A DNA stretch of 64,000 nt from Larkinella punicea (GTDB taxonomy: Bacteria; Bacteroidota; Bacteroidia; Cytophagales; Spirosomataceae). The number at the start of each line of letters is the position of its first letter. The first letter of the stretch is position 1. Of this stretch, positions 51,108 to 58,151 are shown piece after piece. The position numbers and the translations under genes are program-made. The notes below the pieces were generated by a model. The model ran no database searches and was not told the origin of the DNA. It saw only the letters and a list, made by a program, of their open reading frames with translations. Location of the stretch: NCBI RefSeq assembly GCF_003334855.1, contig NZ_QOWE01000031.1, forward strand, positions 1 to 64,000, given 5' to 3'.

Positions 51108-52301
51108 ATGAAAAGACAAACGAAAGCCATCCGGATCCAGACGAAGAAATCGCAGTACCGCGAACATTCGACGCCTTTGTTTTTGACTTCCAGTTTCACA
51201 TTTGAAAGCGCGGAGCAGGGAAAAGCCCTGTTTGAGGAAACCGAAGAAGGAAACATTTATTCCCGATTCTCCAACCCGAACGTGACGGAATTTGTCGACA
51301 AGGTGTGTATGCTTGAGAACGCCGAAGCCGGCATCGCGACGGCAACCGGAATGGCTGCGGTTTTTGCGAGTATGGCGGCTTTGCTGAAATCGGGGGATCA
51401 CATCGTAGCCTGCCGGGCCTTGTTCGGGTCGGCGCACCAGATCATTTCGCAAATTCTGGTGAAGTGGGGCATCACGTACACCTACGTAGATGCCGAGGCT
51501 TCGGAAGCGGACTGGGAAGCGGCCATCCAGCCCAACACCAAAATGGTGTACCTGGAAACACCCTCGAACCCGGGTCTGGAACTCGTCGATCTGGAAATGC
51601 TGGTTCGTTTGAAAAAGAAATACGGTTTTATCCTGAACGTCGACAACTGTTTTGCCACGCCGATTCTGCAAACACCGCTCGATCTCGGTGCCGACCTTTC
51701 GGTTCATTCTGCGACGAAATACATGGATGGACAGGGACGTGTGCTGGGTGGCGTTATCGTCGGCTCGGAAGAACTGATGGCCCCGATCCGGTTTTTTGCC
51801 CGGCATACCGGCCCGTCGATGTCCCCGTTCAACGCCTGGACGCTGTCGAAAAGCCTGGAAACGCTGGAGCTTCGCATGGATCGCCATTGTGCCAACGCCC
51901 TGAAACTGGCGCAGGCCCTGGAGCAACACCCGGATGTCCATGCCGTGAAATACCCCTTCCTGCCCTCCCATCCGCAGTATGAACTGGCGAAACGGCAGAT
52001 GGAAGCCGGTGGTGCCATTGTCACGTTTGAGGTGGAAGGCGGTTTTGAACGCGTGAAGTCCCTGTTTGAATCCTTGAAAATTGCCTCACTTTCTTCTAAC
52101 TTAGGGGATACGCGGACCATTGTAACGAATCCGTTTACGACCACGCATTCCAAACTGAAACCGGACGAAAAAGCCGCCCTGGGCATCACGGAAGGTTTGA
52201 TTCGGGTGTCGGTCGGATTGGAAGACGCCGATGATCTGGTCGAAGATTTTGAACAGGCGGTTACAAAGTCGGCAATAGCGGTGAAATTGCCAGTAGAGTA
52301 A
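51108..52301 (+). CDS. metZ: O-succinylhomoserine sulfhydrylase-type PLP enzyme
   Basis: 397 aa, Cys/Met-metabolism PLP family. The start is MKRQTKAIRIQTKKSQYREHS; an upstream TTG adds six residues from the repeat. The PLP Lys is in SVHSATKYMDGQG, and TPLFLTSSFTFESAEQG and GNIYSRFSNPNV are typical of MetZ. It joins sulfide to activated homoserine to give homocysteine. Location beside the sulfate assimilation genes fits. O-acetylhomoserine use cannot be excluded from sequence. Confidence 0.9.
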   Translation: MKRQTKAIRIQTKKSQYREHSTPLFLTSSFTFESAEQGKALFEETEEGNIYSRFSNPNVTEFVDKVCMLENAEAGIATATGMAAVFASMAALLKSGDHIVACRALFGSAHQIISQILVKWGITYTYVDAEASEADWEAAIQPNTKMVYLETPSNPGLELVDLEMLVRLKKKYGFILNVDNCFATPILQTPLDLGADLSVHSATKYMDGQGRVLGGVIVGSEELMAPIRFFARHTGPSMSPFNAWTLSKSLETLELRMDRHCANALKLAQALEQHPDVHAVKYPFLPSHPQYELAKRQMEAGGAIVTFEVEGGFERVKSLFESLKIASLSSNLGDTRTIVTNPFTTTHSKLKPDEKAALGITEGLIRVSVGLEDADDLVEDFEQAVTKSAIAVKLPVE

Positions 52302-52356
52302 TCTTTTAGTTTCATTTATTGGTTTTTCTCTGGTCTAAATTAATTAATAGACGGTT

Positions 52357-52566
52357 ATGAAAACGCTAACCATTCAGTTACCAGATTCAGTTAATGAACA
52401 CGATCTGTTAATGCAGGTGGCGGGTTTGTTGTTCGAAAAAGGGATTCTCTCCTCTGGGCAAGCCGCCGAAATGGCAGGCATCAGTAAAGTAGAATTTCTT
52501 GAGTCAATCGGCCACTACGGTATTTCAATTTTTGGAGAAACACCGGAGGATATTGAAAATTTATAA
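52357..52566 (+). CDS. UPF0175 family protein, probable antitoxin
   Basis: 69 aa. The sequence LTIQLPDSVNEHDLLMQVAGLLFEKGILSSGQAAEMAGISKVEFLESIGHYG is typical of UPF0175, small DNA-binding-like proteins encoded next to DUF3368 PIN-like toxins. It is 5 bp upstream of such a gene. A/T-rich codon use differs from the surrounding metabolic genes, suggesting acquisition. It is expected to neutralise the partner and autoregulate. Confidence 0.85.
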   Translation: MKTLTIQLPDSVNEHDLLMQVAGLLFEKGILSSGQAAEMAGISKVEFLESIGHYGISIFGETPEDIENL

Positions 52567-52571
52567 TCGAA

Positions 52572-53027
52572 ATGGTAATTATTGCGGATACAAGTTGTCT
52601 TATTGTGCTTCGTAAAATTGGACTCCTTACTTTGCTTAGAGAACTTTACAAAACGGTTACTGTAACAAATATTGTAGCTAATGAATGTAAATTTCTGTTA
52701 CCAGATTGGATTGAAATTCTCCCAATCCAGCCAAGTGCTTTTCTGAGTGAATTGCAACAAAAGTTAGATGCTGGTGAAGCTACTTCCATCGCACTGGCCA
52801 ATTCACTTCCTGAATGTATATTAATAATTGATGAAGCTAAAGGACGGTCCGTGGCTAAGGAATTGAATATTTCAATTATTGGTACACTCGGAGTCTTGTT
52901 GAAAGCCAAAGAAACAGGTTTAGTTCATTCAATGAGCCGATTATTAAATGAATTACGTTTAAAAACTGATTTTCGATTTTCTAAAGAGATAGAAAGAGCT
53001 ATTCTCATTAAAGCCGGTGAGTTATGA
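52572..53027 (+). CDS. DUF3368 PIN-like protein, probable toxin
   Basis: 151 aa. IADTSCLIVLRKIGLLTLLRELY carries the first PIN-type Asp; DAGEATSIALANSLPECILIIDEAKGRSVAKELNI carries later acidic residues, and the GTLGVLLKAKETG segment is characteristic. PIN-domain toxins are Mg-dependent RNases; DUF3368 proteins are a related group paired with UPF0175. It is A/T-rich. The stop codon overlaps the start of the next gene, an exported oxidoreductase, by 4 bp (ATGA), so that gene is translationally coupled to the toxin. Confidence 0.85.
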   Translation: MVIIADTSCLIVLRKIGLLTLLRELYKTVTVTNIVANECKFLLPDWIEILPIQPSAFLSELQQKLDAGEATSIALANSLPECILIIDEAKGRSVAKELNISIIGTLGVLLKAKETGLVHSMSRLLNELRLKTDFRFSKEIERAILIKAGEL

Positions 53028-54133
53028 AACATCTGAAAATCAGTTTAATTCTTATAATTCTGGTCATATCCAATTTGGAGCTTTCTGCTCAAACCACCAA
53101 AAAACCGCTCCGCATTGGGGTGGTGGGTCTGGTGCATTCGCACGTCGGCTGGATTCTGAACCGGGCGAAAAAAACCGGCGACCCGGATATCGAAGTCGTT
53201 GGCATTGCCGAACCCAATCGGGAAGTGGCCGAGCGGTATATGCAACGGTACGGTTTACCGATGAGCCTGGTCTATTCGACAGTGGAGGAAATGCTGGACA
53301 AAACCAAACCAGATGCGGTGACGGCATTCAACGAGATCAGCAACCACATCAACGTCGTAAAACTCTGTGCGCCCCGCGGCATTCACGTCATGGTGGAAAA
53401 ACCGCTGGCGGTCAGCATCGATCAGGCCCGGCAGATGGAAGCGTTAGCCAAAAAGCACAAAATCCATTTGTTGACCAACTACGAAACCACCTGGTATGGC
53501 AGCAACCACAAAGCCTACCAGATTGCGGTAAAAGACGGCGCCATCGGCCCGATCCGCCGGATTGTCGTACACGACGGCCACGATGGCCCCAGCCGGATGA
53601 ACAAGGAATTTGTGGCCTGGCTCACTGATCCGGTTACCAACGGAGCCGGGGCCTTGTTCGATTTTGGGTGCTACGGCGCCAATCTGGCGACCTGGCTGCT
53701 GAAAGGGGAACGGCCAACGACTGTCAGTGCGGTTACCTTACAGATCAAACCGGATGTGTACCCAAAAGTGGACGACGATGCGACCATTGTGCTGACGTAT
53801 CCCAAAACCCAGGTCGTTATTCAGGCGTCGTGGAACTGGCCGTTTAGTCGCAAGGACATGGAAGTGTACGGCGAAACCGGGTATGTGTTTACGCTCGATG
53901 GTACCCGAATGCGGATTCGGTTGAAAGACGATAAGACGGAACAAACGGCGGAAGCGGCCAAAACCGATGCGCCGGTCACCGATCCGTTCGACTATCTGGC
54001 GCAGGTGGTGCGGGGTGAAACTAAATCCGTCGATGATTTGTCATCGTTGCAAGTGAACATGATTGTGATGGAAATTCTGGATGCAGCCCGTCGTTCGGCC
54101 AAAGAAGGAGGCAAACCCATTGCTTTAAAATAG
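53024..54133 (+). CDS. exported Gfo/Idh/MocA family oxidoreductase
   Basis: 369 aa. Signal peptide (about 1-22, ILIILVISNLELSAQ), then the Rossmann domain RIGVVGLVHSHVGWIL (about 30-150) with the family motif GIHVMVEKPLAVSIDQA, whose Lys is conserved in the active site, and a C-terminal alpha/beta domain. Such enzymes oxidise or epimerise sugars with a tightly bound NAD(P). Export is common among Bacteroidota members. Its start overlaps the DUF3368 stop, an odd partner; it may have had its own promoter before the module inserted. Confidence 0.9.
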   Translation: MKHLKISLILIILVISNLELSAQTTKKPLRIGVVGLVHSHVGWILNRAKKTGDPDIEVVGIAEPNREVAERYMQRYGLPMSLVYSTVEEMLDKTKPDAVTAFNEISNHINVVKLCAPRGIHVMVEKPLAVSIDQARQMEALAKKHKIHLLTNYETTWYGSNHKAYQIAVKDGAIGPIRRIVVHDGHDGPSRMNKEFVAWLTDPVTNGAGALFDFGCYGANLATWLLKGERPTTVSAVTLQIKPDVYPKVDDDATIVLTYPKTQVVIQASWNWPFSRKDMEVYGETGYVFTLDGTRMRIRLKDDKTEQTAEAAKTDAPVTDPFDYLAQVVRGETKSVDDLSSLQVNMIVMEILDAARRSAKEGGKPIALK

Positions 54134-54151
54134 GACAACTATAGCTTACTA

Positions 54152-54160
54152 TAAATTTTG
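54152..54160 (+). promoter_or_regulatory. possible promoter -7 box of cysH
   Basis: TAAATTTTG, preceded by CTA and followed by CGG, resembles TAnnTTTG with one extra base and lies 40 bp from the cysH start. A small hairpin, CGGG-GTGA-CCCG, follows in the leader. The same TAAATTTTGCGG word precedes the TlpA gene. Confidence 0.35.
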
Positions 54161-54199
54161 CGGACTAAACGGGGTGACCCGCACAATCCGTCGTAGAAT

Positions 54200-54913
54200 A
54201 TGATCGCGGAACCTTCCTATACAATCGACAGCCTAGCGGAACGCCTGGCGGGCAAGAGCGAAGTTGAAAGCCTGCAAACGCTGGCCGAATTATTTCCCGG
54301 CCAGGTGGTTTTTTCATCCAGCCTGGGCTACGAAGACCAGGTGATTACGGACATGATCCTGGCCAACAACCTTCCAATCCGGATTTTTTCGCTGGATACC
54401 GGCCGGATGTTCAATGAAACGTATCAGGTTTGGCAGAAAACCAACAGCCGGTACGACACCAAAATTGAAGCCTACTTCCCGAAAGGCGAATCGGTGGAGA
54501 AACTGCTGAACGAAAAAGGCCCGTTCAGTTTCTACGAATCGGTCGAAAACCGGAAAGAATGCTGTTTTATCCGGAAGGTAGAACCGCTCAACCGGGCGCT
54601 GAAAGGCAACAAAATCTGGGTGACCGGTATTCGCGCCGAACAGTCGCAAAACCGCCAGACCATGACCCAACTGGAAGCCGATGATGCTCATCAGTTGATC
54701 AAATTTCACCCGCTGATGAACTGGTCGTTTGACGAAGTGAAAGCGTATGTACGCCAGAACAATGTGCCGTACAACCCGCTTCACGACCGCGGTTTTGTGT
54801 CAATTGGTTGCCAGCCCTGCACGCGCGCCATTCAGGAAGGCGAAGACTTCCGGGCCGGTCGCTGGTGGTGGGAAGATAATTCGAAAAAGGAATGTGGTTT
54901 ACACGCCAAATAA
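54200..54913 (+). CDS. cysH: adenylyl-sulfate (APS) reductase
   Basis: 237 aa PAPS/APS reductase family. SSSLGYEDQVITDMI and LDTGRMF bind the nucleotide; WVTGIRAEQS is conserved. The paired cysteines of KECCFIRKVEPL and the CxxC of SIGCQPCTR give the four [4Fe-4S] ligands that mark APS-using enzymes, and ECGLH at the C-terminus holds the catalytic Cys. It reduces APS to sulfite with thioredoxin. The absence of an APS kinase gene nearby agrees with the APS route. First gene of the cys group. Confidence 0.95.
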   Translation: MIAEPSYTIDSLAERLAGKSEVESLQTLAELFPGQVVFSSSLGYEDQVITDMILANNLPIRIFSLDTGRMFNETYQVWQKTNSRYDTKIEAYFPKGESVEKLLNEKGPFSFYESVENRKECCFIRKVEPLNRALKGNKIWVTGIRAEQSQNRQTMTQLEADDAHQLIKFHPLMNWSFDEVKAYVRQNNVPYNPLHDRGFVSIGCQPCTRAIQEGEDFRAGRWWWEDNSKKECGLHAK

Positions 54914-55014
54914 ACCTCCGCTAAACTCTGTATTTCTCTGCTTAACTCTGCGAAATAGTTCAAGGAGTTGTTTCGCAGAGTTAAGCAGAGAAATTTTGGA
55001 GGTAAGCAGAGAGA
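54914..55014. repeat. inverted repeat (GTTGTTTCGCAGAG family, arms inside-out) between cysH and cysD
   Basis: A perfect 24-bp core lies at 54932-54955 and 54971-54994, ATTTCTCTGCTTAACTCTGC continuing to GAAA, with a 15-nt loop. Unlike the other three copies, the GTTGTTTCGC words face the loop instead of the outer ends. The outer parts (CCTCCGCTAAACTCTG, GGAGGTAAGCAGAG) pair imperfectly. It fills the gap up to the cysD start. Confidence 0.9.
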
Positions 55015-55018
55015 ACTT

Positions 55019-55930
55019 ATGAGTACTTACAAACTTGATTATTTAGATCAACTCGAATCGGAAGCGATTCAGATTATGCGCGAAGTAGCCGGCCAGTTTG
55101 AACGGCCCGCGCTGTTGTTCTCGGGTGGAAAAGATTCCATCACGCTGGTGCATCTGGCCCTTAAAGCCTTTCGCCCCGGCAAATTCCCGTTTCCACTGGT
55201 TCACATCGACACCGGTCATAACTTTCAGGAAGCCACCGATTTCCGGGATTGGCTGGCCGAAAGTCTGGGCGAAAAGCTGATTGTCCGGTATGTGGAAGAT
55301 ACCATTCGCGAAAAGAAACTGAAAGAACCGACGGGCCGCAACGCCAGCCGGAACGCCTTGCAAACGTTTACCCTGCTCGATACCATCGAAGAATTTGAGT
55401 TCGATGCCTGCATCGGTGGCGCCCGGCGCGACGAAGAAAAAGCCCGCGCCAAAGAACGCGTCTTTTCCGTTCGTGACGAATTTGGTTCCTGGGACCCTAA
55501 ACTTCAACGTCCGGAATTGTGGAACATTTACAACGGCAAGATTCACAAAGGTGAAAACGTCCGGGTTTTCCCGATTTCGAACTGGACCGAACTGGACGTT
55601 TGGAACTACATCAAGCGTGAAAATATCGACCTGCCCAGCATTTATTTTGCCCACGAACGTGAGTTGATTCTGCGCGACGGCAAGCTGCTGGCGACGGCCA
55701 AAGGCGTGATTCAAACCGAAGAAAGTGATCAGATTGTAACCCGGCGGGTTCGTTTCCGGACCGTTGGCGACATTTCCTGCACCGCAGCCGTAGAGTCAGA
55801 CGCCGATACGCTCGAAGCCGCCATTGCCGAAATTCAGGCCACCCGCATCAGCGAACGGGGCGAAACCCGGATCGACGATCAGGTGTCGGAAGCCGCCATG
55901 GAAGACCGGAAAAAGGGTGGGTATTTTTGA
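55019..55930 (+). CDS. cysD: sulfate adenylyltransferase subunit 2
   Basis: 303 aa from the ATG of MSTYKLDYLDQLESEAI; an earlier frame start comes from the repeat. The PP-loop LLFSGGKDSITLVHLALKAF binds ATP, and IGGARRDEEKARAKER and WTELDVWNYI are hallmarks of CysD. With CysN it makes APS from sulfate and ATP. Its partner gene cysN normally follows directly; here 754 bp with two unrelated small genes separate them. Confidence 0.97.
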   Translation: MSTYKLDYLDQLESEAIQIMREVAGQFERPALLFSGGKDSITLVHLALKAFRPGKFPFPLVHIDTGHNFQEATDFRDWLAESLGEKLIVRYVEDTIREKKLKEPTGRNASRNALQTFTLLDTIEEFEFDACIGGARRDEEKARAKERVFSVRDEFGSWDPKLQRPELWNIYNGKIHKGENVRVFPISNWTELDVWNYIKRENIDLPSIYFAHERELILRDGKLLATAKGVIQTEESDQIVTRRVRFRTVGDISCTAAVESDADTLEAAIAEIQATRISERGETRIDDQVSEAAMEDRKKGGYF

Positions 55931-55962
55931 TTAGACAGGCTGTTGCTGTTACTCTTAGTTAA

Positions 55963-56199
55963 ATGCCAACTGTAGCTTTTATTGATGGAATTAAAATCGA
56001 AATTTTCTTCAGAGACCATGTTCCACCGCACATCCACGCAACTTCTGCTGAGAATGAAGTTCTAGTTGTCATTGCGGATGCAACAGTGTATGCAGGCTCA
56101 TTTCCAAAAAGAAAACTCAGTAAAGTAACTGACTATGTGACTGACTCTGAAAATAAAAAACGGTTAATGAAACTATGGAAAGAATACGGCGGCAGCTAA
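55963..56199 (+). CDS. DUF4160 domain-containing protein
   Basis: 78 aa. Start VAFIDGIKIEIFFRDHVPPHIHAT is the DUF4160 signature, with His residues that could bind metal or RNA. Function is not established; it is nearly always encoded with a DUF2442 protein, as here (25-bp overlap). It is A/T-rich compared with the flanking cys genes, and its position between cysD and cysN suggests insertion. A toxin-antitoxin role for the pair has been suggested by such contexts but is unproven. Confidence 0.85.
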   Translation: MPTVAFIDGIKIEIFFRDHVPPHIHATSAENEVLVVIADATVYAGSFPKRKLSKVTDYVTDSENKKRLMKLWKEYGGS

Positions 56200-56684
56200 T
56201 CAGACCGAAAAAATTACTAGAGATTGAGCCCTATAAAGCCGTAATCCTTTGGTCTAATGGCGAAATCAGAGTTAATGACTTTTCTCAGGAAGTGCAAGAG
56301 TGGGAAGCGGGAGCCAATAAATATTTAGCCAAATTGGCTGTTCCAAAAGTTTTTATGACCGCTTTTATAAAAGAAAATGCGCTTGCCTTTTCTGGCGTAA
56401 AAATTAAAGTCCCTGGAATTCCCGGAACGCAACCTCTTGATCTTGACCCGGATGTTTTGTACAAGGACAGTAAAAAAATAGGCAGATCCGTTTCCCCTGA
56501 AGAAATTAGCACTTTTACTAATCCGCGAAGAAAACCTGAAAAGCCTGCAATTGAATTAACATTTTCTAAAAAAGGGAAATCGATACAATTCTCATTTGGA
56601 GATTCAGAAGCTCCTGAATTAGGAAGAAAAATAAGGGCTTTATTCATTCAGATGGGAAATGAATTAATTAAGATTGAAAATTAA
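56175..56684 (+). CDS. DUF2442 domain-containing protein
   Basis: 169 aa. Residues about 15-85 are the DUF2442 domain (IEPYKAVILWSNGEIRVNDFS). The C-terminal part, with the segment IKVPGIPGTQPLDLDPDVLY, is a less common extension. The start lies 25 bp inside the DUF4160 gene, so the two are coupled. The stop abuts the cysN start, so transcription of cysN depends on reading through the pair. It is A/T-rich like its partner. Function unknown. Confidence 0.82.
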   Translation: MERIRRQLIRPKKLLEIEPYKAVILWSNGEIRVNDFSQEVQEWEAGANKYLAKLAVPKVFMTAFIKENALAFSGVKIKVPGIPGTQPLDLDPDVLYKDSKKIGRSVSPEEISTFTNPRRKPEKPAIELTFSKKGKSIQFSFGDSEAPELGRKIRALFIQMGNELIKIEN

Positions 56685-57938
56685 ATGGACTTACTCCGAT
56701 TTATTACCGCAGGTAGTGTCGACGACGGCAAAAGCACGCTGATCGGCCGCCTGTTATACGATTCAAAATCCATTCTGGCCGACCAGATGGAAGCCATCGA
56801 ACGCGCCAGCAAAAGCCGCGATGACGGTGAAATTGACCTGGCTTTACTGACCGACGGTTTGCGCTCAGAACGCGAACAGGGCATCACCATCGACGTGGCT
56901 TACCGGTATTTCCAGACCACGAAACGCAAGTTCATCATCGTCGATGCGCCGGGGCATATTCAGTATACCCGCAACATGGTGACGGGGGCTTCCAATTGCC
57001 AACTGGCGGTGGTGCTGGTCGATGCCCGTCATGGCGTAGTCGAACAGACGCGCCGTCACTCGCTGATTGCGTCTATGCTCGGTATTCCGCACCTCGTGGT
57101 AGCCATCAACAAAATGGATCTGGTGGGGTATTCGCAAGACGTCTTTTCCAACATCTGCATCCATTATAACGAGCTGGCGCAAAAGCTGAATGTTGGCGAA
57201 GTAACCTATATTCCGCTGAGTGCCTTAAATGGTGATAATGTGGTTGATAAGTCGGTCAACATGCCGTGGTATGAAGGTGAGCCGTTACTCAGCCATCTGG
57301 AAACCGTCGTACTTGATCAGGATGAGAACCTGACGGATGCCCGTTTCCCCGTTCAGTATGTGATCCGCCCCCAAACCCCTGAACTGCACGATTACCGCGG
57401 GTACGCCGGTAAAATTACCAGCGGTATTTTCCGCAAAGGCGATGCCGTAACGGTTTTGCCAACCGGCGAAACGTCGACGATAGACGCCATCGAAATTGCC
57501 GAAAAACACTATGACGAAGCCTTTGCACCGATGTCGGTCGTTCTGCATCTGGCCGACGATGTGGATGTGAGCCGTGGCAATCTCATCGTGAAGTCGGACA
57601 ACCAGCCGATTGTGAGCCAGAACGTCGAAGCGCTGCTTTGCTGGATGGACGCCAAACCGCTGAAAGTAGGCAGTAAATACACGCTTCAGCACGGTACATT
57701 CCGGACGCGTTGTGCGGTACGCGAAATCGTTTACCAATTGAACGTCAACACCTACGAAGAATTTACGGATGCCGAGAGCCTGAAACTGAACGACATTGCC
57801 CGTGTCATTCTAAAAACGGCGAAACCGGTCAGTTTTGATCCATACGGCAAAAACCGGGTCAACGGTGGTGCGATCCTGATCGATGAAACCTCGAACGTCA
57901 CCGTGGGTGCGTTGATGTTACAGGGTGAAGTGGCGTAA
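56685..57938 (+). CDS. cysN: sulfate adenylyltransferase subunit 1
   Basis: 417 aa, GTP-dependent regulatory subunit of ATP sulfurylase. GTPase motifs: P-loop GSVDDGKSTLIGRLL, DAPGH, and NKMDLVGY. EF-Tu-like domains 2 and 3 follow to the end. There is no CysC fusion at the C-terminus, so no APS kinase is present here. The ATG directly follows the DUF2442 stop. Confidence 0.97.
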   Translation: MDLLRFITAGSVDDGKSTLIGRLLYDSKSILADQMEAIERASKSRDDGEIDLALLTDGLRSEREQGITIDVAYRYFQTTKRKFIIVDAPGHIQYTRNMVTGASNCQLAVVLVDARHGVVEQTRRHSLIASMLGIPHLVVAINKMDLVGYSQDVFSNICIHYNELAQKLNVGEVTYIPLSALNGDNVVDKSVNMPWYEGEPLLSHLETVVLDQDENLTDARFPVQYVIRPQTPELHDYRGYAGKITSGIFRKGDAVTVLPTGETSTIDAIEIAEKHYDEAFAPMSVVLHLADDVDVSRGNLIVKSDNQPIVSQNVEALLCWMDAKPLKVGSKYTLQHGTFRTRCAVREIVYQLNVNTYEEFTDAESLKLNDIARVILKTAKPVSFDPYGKNRVNGGAILIDETSNVTVGALMLQGEVA

Positions 57939-58044
57939 GTGATGTATTCCTGTGGATCAGGGGATTGGTCTAGCTATAACCGCAGGGAATGACCAATAAT
58001 AAAAAGTAGGTCTGCTCCTGCCGGTAACGGAACTCATAAATGAG

Positions 58045-58052
58045 TACATTTG
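58045..58052 (+). promoter_or_regulatory. candidate -7 box upstream of the sulfite reductase gene
   Basis: TACATTTG matches TAnnTTTG exactly. A transcript from here would have a leader of about 95 nt and meet the hairpin 58075-58092 after some 16-20 nt, the same layout as in front of the TauE gene. Confidence 0.5.
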
Positions 58053-58074
58053 TATGTAAACCATAGCTAAAAGT

Positions 58075-58098
58075 GCCGGAAAAACTTCCGGCCTTTTA
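58075..58098 (+). terminator. intrinsic terminator-like hairpin between cysN and sulfite reductase
   Basis: GCCGGAA-AAAC-TTCCGGC, a 7-bp stem, followed by CTTTTATT. It may end the cysN transcript or act on the leader that starts near 58058. Confidence 0.8.
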
Positions 58099-58151
58099 TT
58101 CAGAATATTAGTCTTTTAATTCTATCGACTATCTCACTAAAGCAATAGATC

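Noticed and set aside
21463-54994. CRISPR array suggested by repeated GTTGTTTCGCAGAG words
   Set aside because: Copies are single inverted pairs many kilobases apart, not evenly spaced direct repeats, and no cas genes are present.
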